64,000 nucleotides of DNA, taken from positions 20,737,770 to 20,801,769 of the forward strand of contig NC_052669.1 in the NCBI RefSeq assembly GCF_016802725.1, in the 5' to 3' direction. The stretch is from Solenopsis invicta. Its lineage: Eukaryota; Arthropoda; Insecta; Hymenoptera; Formicidae. Shown here piece after piece: positions 1 through 9,664 of this stretch. The first letter of the stretch is position 1. Each line of letters begins with the position of its first letter. Under the pieces are notes generated by a model. It was not told where the DNA came from and ran no database searches. It saw nothing but the letters and a program-made list of their open reading frames with translations. The position numbers were made by a program, and so were the translations under genes.

Positions 1-764
1 TACAATTTCAGCTTCGCAGCTGTTCCCTTATGTTATTTTTTATGCTTGTCAACTTAAATGCAAAATACTAGTCTAAAGTAAATGTTCTTTAGATAAAATT
101 TTTTTTGCATAAAATTATTGATTCTCTCTTACTAATCAATTTGATATTCCAATTAGCTTTTTCTTTAGTTAATTTTTATGTAATTTTTTTTATTTGTTAA
201 CTTAAACGGAAAATGTATTCTCGAGATTTTGCAATTTAAATTCTATTTCAAAACAGAACGTAATAAAAAAAAATATACAATATTTAATTTCCATTTCAAA
301 ATAGAATGTAATAAAAAAATAGTAAAAAATATTTTTTTGAACGAAATTATTAATAAATCTTTTATTAATCAATGAAATTTTCTACTTACCAATCTTATGT
401 TTCCTTATGTTATTTTTTTGTTTTTCAACTGCTGTAATTTTTAAGCTACAATGAAAACTTATTTCAAGAGTTTTGTATCTTTAGAAAAAAAATCTGATTT
501 ATTATTTATTTTTATGCCTTAAACATATTTGAAAAATGATTTGAGTGAGAAAGAGGTAAACGTGTATTGGTGCCACGTGCATGGCCGCGCGCACATATCC
601 GAGAAAGAGAAAGAGAGAGAAAGAAAAGCTTGAACGATAAAATCATGCGCACAAATCCCTCGTCTCGCCCGATAACACCTAGCAACTCAAACTTCCATTC
701 CAAGTCCATGTATATCTCATGTAGTCAAATGTAATAGATGATTCGAGGATGATCTTTTTCGCGC
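1..764. other. AT-rich intron of the ABHD17-like gene
   Basis: No coding signal is visible. The stretch is AT-rich with T- and A-runs. A short GA-rich purine run (about 600-632) lies beside a GC-richer patch. It follows the splice donor of the ABHD17-like exon on the minus strand, and no continuation of that protein is found here, so the next exon must lie beyond the left edge of the window. I infer that this is intron. Confidence 0.6.
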
Positions 765-768
765 TTAC

Positions 769-1427
769 CTGGTGAAAGCGTCAAAGAACCAGGTTCTTTT
801 CGTCTTGGGGAAGGCGACCCGCATCCCGGACATGAGCGGCGAGTGCAGCACCACCGCGCCGACCTCGTACCGCGCTGCGAGATCGACCGTGGGCACGGTG
901 CCGATGCTCTGGCCATAGAGTATTATGTTCTCCGGACTGATGCCGTAGCGCGTACGCAACGCGTGCCACGCGGCGTCGATGTCCGCGTAGAGGTTCTTCT
1001 CGGACGGTTTGCCGCCCGAGACCCCGTAGCCCGAGTAGTCGTAGCTGAATATGTTGCAGTTGATGCGGGAGCCCAGGCCGAGGTAGAAGCTCGACATCTG
1101 GCCGAGGTCGACGGCGTTGCCGTGGGAGAAGAGGATGGTGAAGCGCGCGGTCGCCGAGCAGCGTACGAAGAGGCAGCGTACGAAGAGGCATGCTATGCGA
1201 TTGCCGCGCGACGTCCGCGCGTAAAAGCCCTCCACCGACTCCTTCTCGCGCTCGGTGTACTGCCACTCGGCGCGCTCCGACAGGGAGATGGAGAACTTGG
1301 AGCCCTCGTCCTCGACGAACGTGTACGTGGGCTCGGGCGGCAGGAAGGCCAACTTGTCGGCGATTCTGGACGGGCAGGGCGGACAGCAGAACAGGCAACA
1401 CAGTTCACTCAGGCTTAACCCGTTCAT
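769..1427 (-). CDS. ABHD17-type alpha/beta hydrolase, first coding exon (partial gene)
   Basis: Encodes the first 219 residues, plus two bases of the next codon, of an ABHD17 family serine hydrolase. In the known family these enzymes remove palmitate from membrane proteins at the plasma membrane and endosomes. The N-terminus has the typical cysteine cluster (C10, C11, C14, C15, C18), which in ABHD17 is itself palmitoylated and anchors the protein. The hydrolase core is clear: an oxyanion-side SHGNAVD motif near residues 101-107 and the nucleophile elbow GQSIG with Ser174. The exon ends at a consensus donor (CAG|GTAAGC, intron from 768) just after the segment FDAF. The catalytic Asp and His and the C-terminus lie outside the window to the left. 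I chose the ATG at 1425-1427 because the cysteine cluster follows at once; a longer in-frame reading starts at 1475 but is unlike the family. A perfect 15-bp tandem repeat inside the exon duplicates the residues LFVRC (81-90). Confidence 0.9.
1158..1187. repeat. 15-bp perfect tandem duplication inside the ABHD17-like exon
   Basis: The 15-base unit at 1158-1172 is repeated exactly at 1173-1187. On the coding strand it adds five residues in frame (LFVRC twice). The family normally has this segment once, just before the strand that leads into SHGNAVD. Confidence 0.9.
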
Positions 1428-2030
1428 CGTGTAAGCACCGGAGCGCACGGTGACGCACCCGCGCACGGAACACACACCGTTCTCTATCTACTACTATCAC
1501 GTCTGCCTCTCGTCGTGGCGTGAAGCTTCGGCATGGAGCTGTGTGTTCGGAGCGATCGCGGATCGAATGGAGTCTCGGCGGGGACGACGCCGCGACGCGC
1601 CGAGATGGGAACACCTCGCGGATGACTTTTCACCACCCCTAATGAATCACTCGCGCAGCGTCATTTGTTATCGGTTTCTTAGGAGAGTCTCGGTTTCACA
1701 ATGATTCAGCCATGACGGCCCGTGGAAACGACGGACGATTTTTCTCCCACCTTTCTTTCGCTTCTTCTTTCTCGCCGCGCGTTCGCCGCGAGTTCCCCAC
1801 TCACTCCACGTCGCGTACTTTCATTGTGCGAGATGAGACAAAGCACGAGACGGAGACGGGAGGTAGTCGCAATCCGCTTTACTCGCGTCACATTCTCGCT
1901 CGGCAGGCAACTCGGTATGCTCGGTACCCACCGAAGCTTCACCGGATGGTCGTCGTGGGTCGTCGGGTGTCAGACGACGAGAGTCGATCGACTCCGATCA
2001 ACGCCGATCAGCCCCGATAGGCCTTTTAAC
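1428..2030 (-). promoter_or_regulatory. CpG-rich 5' UTR and promoter region of the ABHD17-like gene
   Basis: A GC- and CpG-rich block directly upstream of the ABHD17-like start codon, in sharp contrast to the AT-rich sequence on either side. It contains many short open frames on both strands, but none resembles a protein. By position and composition it is the likely 5' UTR and promoter. The start site of transcription cannot be placed from sequence alone. Confidence 0.5.
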
Positions 2031-2202
2031 AATTTTTTTTAGTCGCGTTTGCATTGAACTGCACGAGGTGGTAAAAAATACAAAAGTGAACAAATTCACT
2101 AGGTTTTGACCAATAAAGTTATTACTGTTCTAGTAAATTCGTTCATTTTTTTAATTTTCACCAGGTTGTGTGATTCGGAGTGCGTTCCGTTTCGCGCATA
2201 AA

Positions 2203-2393
2203 AAGCCTAGTGCAGACGCACAATGCACGCGGCAAGCGGCAAGAGTCGAGCAGCAACCAATCAATGAAGCTTGCTGTTCGTTTAAAGTCCAACAGTGTTG
2301 AATTTTGAGCAAGCAGCAGCCAATCAACGAAGTCTGTTGCTCGACGCTTGCCGCTCGCTGCGTGCAATTGCACCACTGACCACTGCACTAGTC
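2203..2393. repeat. Hairpin element with two CCAAT-containing direct repeats
   Basis: The left arm (2203-2265, with GCACGCGGCAAGCGGCAAG) matches the reverse complement of the right arm (2328-2393, ending in a TAGTC-like tract). The stem is about 60 bases and imperfect. Each arm also carries a similar CCAATCAA(T/C)GAAG motif in the same direction (about 2255 and 2320). This looks like a small non-autonomous foldback element or a strong cruciform. No protein is encoded. Confidence 0.5.
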
Positions 2394-2539
2394 TTTACGA
2401 AAAAAACGTCAAAATGGCCGCTCTCGAGTTCCTCTCTAACAGTGTATTAAAAATCAGATCCAATCATGGTGTTTTATCAATTGATATATATTTTTAGATT
2501 GTTGTATCATGGGGCATCAAAAATAATTTTTTAGAAGCG

Positions 2540-2860
2540 ATAACTTGAAATATTGGGGGGCAAAGGGCTAGTGAGCGCCTCAGAGGTTGTGCATTTTGCC
2601 GAGAGATGCATAACATCAAAACTCTGAAAGGCACGTGTGGCATGCACGACGCATTAAGCACTTTCCTAGCAAGTCCTACTTCTACCTCCCCGTGGTGCTC
2701 TCTGGGTAACGCTAACAGAAGAGGGCGAAGGGCGAGTTGCCGGCGCCCTAAAACTGGCATCCCTCGGCTAAGGTATGGGAACCCTTATAGAAGAGTCCCT
2801 GGTCTTCCAGGTTGCGGGTTGTGCGAGAAGCTGATATGGTCTGACACTTTCTCATATAAT
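2540..2860. mobile_element. Possible retroelement remnant (GC-richer scrap)
   Basis: An isolated, moderately GC-rich stretch between AT-rich sequences. It has short open frames on both strands that match no family I can name. The part from about 2760 to 2850 (phrases such as GGTCTTCCAGGTTGCGGG) resembles untranslated leader sequence of insect non-LTR retrotransposons. This rests on general resemblance only and no reverse transcriptase motif is present. Confidence 0.25.
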
Positions 2861-2879
2861 ATCAATGATAATTCAAAAC

Positions 2880-4495
2880 TAATTCTGTATTAAGTTTTAA
2901 TTTTCAAAGTATAAATTGTGTAGAAACCTTACGATATAAAAAGCATTTTATTTAGCATTGATTTTGGAGAAATGAGTCATATGTAATCAAATACTTGATT
3001 AATTAAGATTTCATAAACATTTTTGAGCAGATAACTTTTTTTGAATGAGAATATTTTTTAAATTTATTACAATTTTATTTATTTATCATGATTAATGTTA
3101 AAAAAAATTTTTGCAAAATGGATAGTCGATGATACAGATTGTGAGTGATGTACCACCTCATAGAGCTCCCTATCAACTAATTTCATACTCTAATGTTAAT
3201 CATTGTGCCATTTTTTACTGAATGGAAACCATTATACTTCAGTTCTATTGTAACATGTGGATAAATAGGTGGAAGGAACATACAAGTTTACATGCATATA
3301 GTACCTCCTAGCCGGTCATATGATGTATACCTGTATGTGAAGTATAATGTTGAAGCCAATCAAAGATCAGCATGTTATGGTTGAAAAACGCATAAACAGT
3401 TTCCTCAGTTTTTTTAATGGCAATGAGGATGCAGTTTAGTGGATGATGAGATTAGTTTATGGAAATGAGTGATATGTTTTGTTAATTCTTAATTCCTACT
3501 TTTGATGCAGTTATCATAACACAGATATCACAGGTTCCTTTGACGATTTTTGGAGCTATGAGCAACCGGCCGAAGCTTTGTTTGAGAATATACATGGAGT
3601 GCTTCCAAGTATCATTTTATCTTCTCTGTGGGTCAAAGTTGATAAAACGATACATTAAGATACTCGATGTGTATTTTCAAACGCAGCACAACGGCAGGAA
3701 GATTAAGTGGTAAAGATGAAAACATCTTTCACTCACTAGTATCTATCAGACTATCCTGATCCTGACCCCCAGGATCCGAAAGCCTACTATGTGATTCTTG
3801 CTTATATATGAACAACAGCGAAAACAAGTGCTTTCGAGAAACGAAGAGGTATTTGTATCCAAGTGGCCAATAACTGAACTAAAGTGCGCGACACTTGTGC
3901 TATATATGTACATACAACACACAAAATAAAATTGTAATTGATTTGAATGTGATATTTTCATTAAAATATTAATATGTATATAGAATAAAATTGTGAAATG
4001 TAGTGTTACAAGAGTATTTTGTGTACATTGCTATCATTATCATATTAATTTAAATTATTTTTTCTCAGATATATTTCTAAACGATTTTTATCTTAGAGTA
4101 AAAATTTTTCTATCAATACAATTCTAATTTTTAAATCAATTCCTAGTCTGTAATTACGATACTCTTCCGAAATAATAGGACCGCATCTAAATAACTTCAG
4201 TCTAATAAACGAGCAAGTTATCAATGTAAATATGCCATAGTGTACACAACTATTCTTTGGAATATGGTCGTATCGTCCTCGTGTTACGGTAGAGGGACGG
4301 ATACCAACATTGTCTGAACTGCACACAACTATGCACAGTATTTGTCGCAATTGCTCTTTATTAAATACATAATTTTACTTTCAGTTAAATGATTCCAGAA
4401 AGATTATATATTCATAATTAACGATTCACATGCCTTAGACACTTTATATCGTGGGGTCTTTGAATTTACAATTACGCTTATCCTCTAACCTAAAA
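2880..4495. other. AT-rich intergenic region
   Basis: Mostly AT-rich sequence with no recognised gene. The one coding-like item is the orphan open frame at 3519-3657, listed separately. No tRNA, repeat array or promoter is evident. Confidence 0.5.
3519..3657 (+). other. Orphan exon-like open frame, unidentified
   Basis: After a plausible acceptor (TTTTGATGCAG|T) an open frame runs for 46 codons to a TAA. It contains the phrase DITGSFDDFWSYEQPAEALF, whose composition is protein-like rather than random AT translation. I cannot assign it firmly; the pattern FDDFW is loosely like the extracellular part of polycystin-type channels. No matching neighbouring exons were found, so it may be a fragment of a dead gene or chance. 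Confidence 0.2.
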
Positions 4496-5545
4496 ATGAC
4501 AGCGATACACAGATTCGCCCGGTTCACGGAAAGGGCGAAATTTTTGAGTAAGTGCTACTCCACCAGTCAAAATAGCATCCTGGGGTTATTCTGCACGATG
4601 GTACAGCAGCCGCAGAGGATAGGATCAGGTCTGATGAAACTTCAAACATAAGCAAACTTGCTCTGATCGGCGCGGTAACCGGCATCGCGGTGACTGTGGG
4701 TTATGCTTATCAGGATTAAGGAGACTCAGAAGAACATTGCATTGGAAGGAATGCAGTTGGAGACTGCATTGTTCAAGCACAAGCCACCTGTCACTCCTGG
4801 AAGGTAATTCGATGATTGTGAGCGATTGCATGCTGCTCTAGTTATGTATATCTTGCATTGATGTGATCGCACCTGTTTTATTTCAGATTATGTTCTCAGC
4901 GGATTCCACTGGCTTGAAACTTATATTATTCCAGTATCAGACATATTCTTTTTGTTATAAGGTGGGTAAAAATTTGCAAATTGAAGATAGTAGAATTTCT
5001 AGTTGTATAATTAATCTCTCTCTCTCTCTCTCTCTCACTCACTCACTCACTCACTCACTCACTCACTCACTCACTCACTCACTCACCCACCCACTCACCT
5101 ACTCGCCCACCTCTCTTTTTCTCCACGCTTCAACATTTCTTCAATAGCAAAAGTCAATAATTTTGTCTGTATTATAACGGAATAATACATATATATGACG
5201 AGCCAATCTGACTTAAAATCTAAATGGAATTATTTATACTTCAGGTCAGAGTATTCTACAGGATATCTTACAACATTGTGGAGGTAAACCCAGTTCTTCA
5301 TAAAGAAATCTGATGGTCCTCATACAAGAAAGTTTTATTCTTGACTAAAGTGGATGAAGGCTATATCAGCCCTTAAATGACAGCACCATGATAGTGTCTC
5401 TTCTTGCCTCCTACCTATACAACATGTCTCACAAGATCGAGGAACTGGCCAATTATTATCTGAGAATCGGTATGCACGATAAAAATGCCAAATTTAAATA
5501 TGAAATCATAAACAGATATTTCCTCGTGTTCAATAAGCAGCTTCT
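4496..5545 (+). pseudogene. PTGES2-like pseudogene (prostaglandin E synthase 2 type), truncated
   Basis: Reads as an unprocessed copy of membrane-associated prostaglandin E synthase 2, a glutaredoxin/GST-fold protein. Recognisable blocks in order: a mitochondrial-type leader from the ATG at 4496; a membrane-anchor segment (LALIGAVTGIAVTVGYA, 4645-4695); an ALEGMQLETALFKHKPPVTP block (about 4738-4800) followed by an intron; the glutaredoxin-like strand LILFQYQT (about 4918-4945); a second intron (about 4963-5244) with a microsatellite; then ISYNIVEVNPVL (from 5264) and IVSLLASYLY (from about 5391) to NRYFLVFNK. Disabling changes: a frameshift near 4620, a two-base loss near 4697, a TGA at 5311-5313, and a further frameshift near 5370. 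The family's CPFC motif now reads YSFC. The C-terminal half (the WRKW region) is absent. The introns are kept, so this is a duplicated gene copy rather than a retrocopy. Confidence 0.85.
5011..5105. repeat. (TC)n and (CTCA)n microsatellite
   Basis: A TC run at about 5011-5034 passes into an ACTC tetranucleotide run to about 5092, then into degenerate CACC/CACT copies. It lies in the second retained intron of the PTGES2-like pseudogene and produces a spurious Ser/Leu/Thr/His-rich open frame. Confidence 0.95.
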
Positions 5546-6950
5546 TTTCAGTAATTTAACTTTAAAAAATTATGTTACGTAACTTTAAAAATTACTCTAA
5601 TTTGATATAACTAATGATTTTCAAATTGAATTGAATTTTAACTGTAAAGTACAAGAAAAAAAGCTGAACTTTGTGAAACAAATACAAATAATTTGAATTC
5701 TTTGGTTAATAAATTAATAAAATATTTTGTCCTGATTGGTCAAATGCTTCAAAGTATTTGTAGTGTCAAATTGACTACCCAAAAGTCCAACACATTGGAA
5801 ATTATTCCTATTGCCCGTTATTCCACGTCCCTATATTTTTTATTGTTTTATTGTATTAATTGTGTATCAATACATAATTTTCAAATGCTATTTTTGTTAT
5901 TCCCTGTTTCTATTATTTGTGCTTTTCATTGTGCATTAAATTTTACATCATTTAAGATGCAGTTCTACACTTGGTTGATTCCGAAGAGATTGCATTAGAG
6001 ATTATGTTATATTTATTCCTATGATTGAGAAAACTTGTATAAAACAAGATTTTTTGACAAGTCATGAATAAAGAATAAAGATTTTTAGCTAACAGATAGC
6101 TGTTAATAGACTATTGCTACATAATTCATTACCTTTTTACAATAGCTAGAGTGTTAGATTTTTATTTTACATAGGCTTTCAGTCAAAAATTTATTTGGAT
6201 GATCAACTCAGCAAACAAGGTGATATCCAATAACATCTTAATAATATGTTTTAATGACGTTTCTAATGTTGATAAGACGTCATTTGACGTTATCTTATTT
6301 GCTGGGAACTAATAATTTGGTATAATTTAATTTTTATTTCCTGTATGACATTTCATACATATATACAATGTTTGTCATATTAGAAGATAGGTGATACAAT
6401 TTTTTTTGTATAAATATATAAACATAATTGTATAAATTATAAACATAATTTGACTTTTATAAATACTTATTTATGAATAAATTTTAAAATTTTATGTCAT
6501 TCACATTTAAATATTATCAAAAGAGAATAAAATCTCGAGATTTGTTAAAACGTAGGGGAGGAAAACAATGAATATGAAAATTCAAGTTGTAATTAATTTT
6601 AGCACTGTCCTAAATTCTTGACAATATAAATTTCATCTCATTCGATATTTTCTTTTGCTTGTTCGTTTGTCAAGTGTGATGTGCTTTGAGTTTTATACTA
6701 TACAACATAAATGAGATTCTATTATATAAAATAAAAATTTTTAATTTGTCATTCTTTCTTTTTGATATAAATTATTTTCAATAAAGGCCAAAGCACAGAT
6801 TCTTGACGCTCTCTAACGCGTAATATATAAGAAAATCAATCCTTTATTTCTCTTCTCGTGATAGATATCAAGAACTCAATTGTTATATTTAACAAAGTCA
6901 GTTAATTCGCATATGCAAACCCTGTGCCAGGTTTTGAATTTTAAGTCTTA
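5546..6950. other. AT-rich region without recognised features
   Basis: I see nothing gene-like here. The open frame at about 5693-5998 is AT-driven hydrophobic translation with no homologous look, and the missing PTGES2 C-terminal exons are not found. Short AT palindromes occur around 6360-6480. Confidence 0.5.
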
Positions 6951-6954
6951 TTTG

Positions 6955-7200
6955 ATAATACATTTTATGAATACATTTCATACAGCCTTTGTTCCAAGAA
7001 CCAAATTATCTTATTCGCAAAAAATAAATTTTTTGTTCAAAAATTTTATTATCAATTCTCTGACGAAAATAAAGATCAGAGTATAACTCAAATATAAGAG
7101 TAGATTGTGACAAAAGCGTAAATACTTTTAGGAAGGATATAAAAAAAGCATTTTAATTAGAATATAAAAAAAGCATTTTAAAAAGTAAATGCTCCGATAT
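6955..7200 (+). repeat. Left arm of an inverted repeat flanking the SNX24-like gene
   Basis: This stretch matches the reverse complement of 9005-9240 over roughly 240 bases, with small gaps. Shared landmarks in order are CAGCCTTTGTTCCAAGAA, CAAATTATCTTATT, a GACGAAAAT(A/G)AAGATCAGAG block, and GCATTTTAAAA followed by GTAAATGCT. The arms face each other across 1.8 kb that contains the whole SNX24-like gene. The left arm also has a local duplication of an ATATAAAAAAAGCATTTTA unit. Confidence 0.8.
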
Positions 7201-7305
7201 TTATTTTCGTCAGAGTTATTATACATCCTTTCATTTAAATGAATATCTATACCTACTTACCACTGTCAAAGTGATCTTATTTCAACCTTGCAATCACTCA
7301 TAATT

Positions 7306-8765
7306 TCACGATTTATATATACCTAGTAATACACCGTTAGTCACAACATCTGAAAGACTGCTAATCGAGTCAGCTGAGACATATGGATCACAATGGAAGG
7401 TCAAAACTGGATGATGCCCCAATGTATTTGGATGATTATGCATTGAATTATCTGCAGTTTTATGTATTCTGGAAAAGTTAAAAATAAATAAAATTAATTA
7501 CTATTATCAAACTTTACTATGCCAGAACATTTATAAAAACGTCAATAAAATTGTTTTTAAATACTAAATTTTATTCTGCTAATTTATGTTTCATAGATGG
7601 TACTATAAATATAAAACAACTTATATAAAGTTACAATTTCTCTACAAATTAGTACAGTAATAACATATTTTTATTTATGTTTAATCTATTTAAAAAAATA
7701 CCTTTGATGAAATGCAGCTTCTTGGCTTTCTATACCCAAAAAATTGAGGACTTGCTGTTTCGTTGCTAACAGACTTAGCATTTTCTGTATATACAATTCT
7801 AAAGCTGCTCGTCGCTGTTCCAATACTTTTGGTTGGGAATTTCTTACTCTCTTTGGCGGAAATGGTGCAATATCTGAATTATCTTTCTTCAACTAGAAAA
7901 GAATAAAGAAAATAATATAATTTTCTTAATATATTGTTATTCAAGATGTCTTTCAAAAGCATGGAAATTAAAATAGAAGCAATAAGTAAAATTAGGACAG
8001 ATGAAAATGTCAATGAGGAATATTAGTCTACAGTGAATTTTGGTACCTAATAATAATAATAATAATAATTTTAAAATAAAAATATCCTAAGAAAAGTAAT
8101 CTGTTAATGCCAATTTAATAATAAACGTAATTACAATGCTATCTCATATCTAGTTCACGTATATAACATAATAGTAAGCAAAACCTTAGCGATGCGTTAA
8201 CAGTTTAATAGATCATTAGAAAATTGTACATCACACTTGTGTTTTACCAAGTTTTACCAAGTGTTTTACCACAGAGCTTATAGATATAAGTTAATGGCAT
8301 ATTTCCAGTAGAAATTAAACAGAATTTGTCATTTTAACAAAAAAATTTGTCGCAAAGTTGGTTTTTGACAGATTTGATTATTTAGGACAAAATCATCAAT
8401 ATTGTGTTAAAAACTTTTATAAAACACAGATTTTTTATATCAAAAAAATTGAGAACTTATTACTTTATTGCTAATAAACACAGCATTTTCATTATTTCAA
8501 AACATTGTTCTATAGTAACTGGTGTAAAAAAAAAGTTATTTGCCTAGATTGTAATTGATCATATTCGTGTTTTTTTTTTATCATATCGCACAGACATTGG
8601 AAATTAACGTACCTTACGATGTAATGCACTAAATTCGCTGTATCTTCTCTCGATGAAATATCGAGCGCCAGTCTTTGACTCCAAAATCTCGATGCAATAA
8701 ACATAATAAGGTTTGCCATGTGATACATCAGCTAAACGATAACCGCTAATGAAAGCTTCGTACAT
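7306..8765 (-). CDS. SNX24-like sorting nexin (PX domain), complete
   Basis: A three-exon gene: 8613-8765 (51 codons), 7702-7892 and 7306-7468, joined by GT-AG introns in matching phases and giving 168 residues plus stop. The vertebrate SNX24 protein has about the same length. SNX22/24 proteins are small and consist essentially of one phosphoinositide-binding PX domain that places them on endosomal or Golgi membranes. Visible PX features: the opening GYRL strand, PYYVY, the basic ERRYSEF motif (residues 39-45) that contacts the phosphoinositide, the proline loop PFPPKR (about 61-66), and a helix EQRRAALELYIQKML. The C-terminal exon has the family's tail pattern HHPVLTFHCDPYV and DVV-NGVLLGIY. 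The ATG at 8763-8765 fits the usual short N-terminus; an in-frame upstream ATG at 8795 would add ten residues. The reading frame is intact and the gene looks functional. It is bracketed by an inverted repeat (6955-7200 and 9005-9240). Confidence 0.92.
8047..8070. repeat. (TAA)n short tandem repeat
   Basis: About seven TAA/AAT triplets inside the second SNX24-like intron. Confidence 0.85.
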
Positions 8766-9004
8766 TGCATTGCTAACAATTTTCAGAAGTAACACTTGAA
8801 ATAAATGTGCTTGTATGATAAATTTGCAGTATAAAGATTAACATAAAATAATATTTAGCTTTGATAACGATAACTAATAGTCTGAGACTGTCTGAGACTG
8901 CAATAGACATGAATGACACGATTGCGATGCCACATGATGCTGCATGATGCAGAATGCAGCATTGCCAACCTCAGAAAAAAATAAACCCAACTAGTGGTAA
9001 AATA

Positions 9005-9240
9005 AATATGTAAGCATTTACTTTTAAAATGCTCTTTTTATATAATTTACGTTTCTTAATTTACACTTTGTCACACTCTCCTTTTACATTTAACTTATAC
9101 TCTGATCTTCATTTTCGTCAAAGAATTAATAATAAAATTTATGAACATAAAATTTATTTTTTGCAAATAAGATAATTTGATTCTTGGAACAAAGGCTGTG
9201 AAATGCTTTGAAAAAAGCTTTGAAATGTATTCAAAGAGTG
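9005..9240 (-). repeat. Right arm of an inverted repeat flanking the SNX24-like gene
   Basis: The reverse-complement partner of 6955-7200, sharing the same block order (GTAAGCATTT-type block, CTCTGATCTTCATTTTCGTC, AAGATAATTTGATTCTTGG, AACAAAGGCTGTG). A short internal duplication (TTTGAAATG/CTTTGAAA) near 9200-9230 lengthens the outer edge. Confidence 0.8.
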
Positions 9241-9660
9241 ATAAATGTACCCGACGACCCACGACTAACTAGTCTGATTAATGGCGCCATATGCTTGAAT
9301 CATCTAATCAGACCTTAAAATAGAACATGTGACGTAATTAACCCAACTCATGTCCTACATATTTCTTTTTAAATTTAAATGGACTCAAAAAATCTGAAGC
9401 GCAAATTCGAAAATATCGAAATAAATTTATTTCTATTAATTTTTATTAATTTTTGTTTACTAAGAATAATTTCAGTATTAACAATTTGCTTCGCGAGACT
9501 AAGCGTTCTTTCTTTGTCAGATTCTGTCGTTTCGTATTAAAACGCATCAAATAAATATGTATCAAAATTTGTAATGAAATCCATATTCTAAATAATTATC
9601 ATATATTTGTGATGAATTTAAAAAATATAAAGGATAATTTATTATAATTTTTAAATTGAT
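9241..9660. other. AT-rich spacer
   Basis: No gene seen. A short inverted motif (AGTCTGATTA ... TAATCAGACC) sits near 9270-9315. The rest is AT-rich spacer between the inverted-repeat arm and the FBXL4-like pseudogene. Confidence 0.5.
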
Positions 9661-9664
9661 AGAT

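Noticed and set aside
843..1418. Long plus-strand frame opposite the ABHD17-like exon
   Set aside because: It is the antisense shadow of a GC-rich coding exon and shows no protein family character.
4863..5147. Plus-strand frame with repeated SLTH units
   Set aside because: The repeated part is the CTCA microsatellite; only the first part is a PTGES2 remnant.
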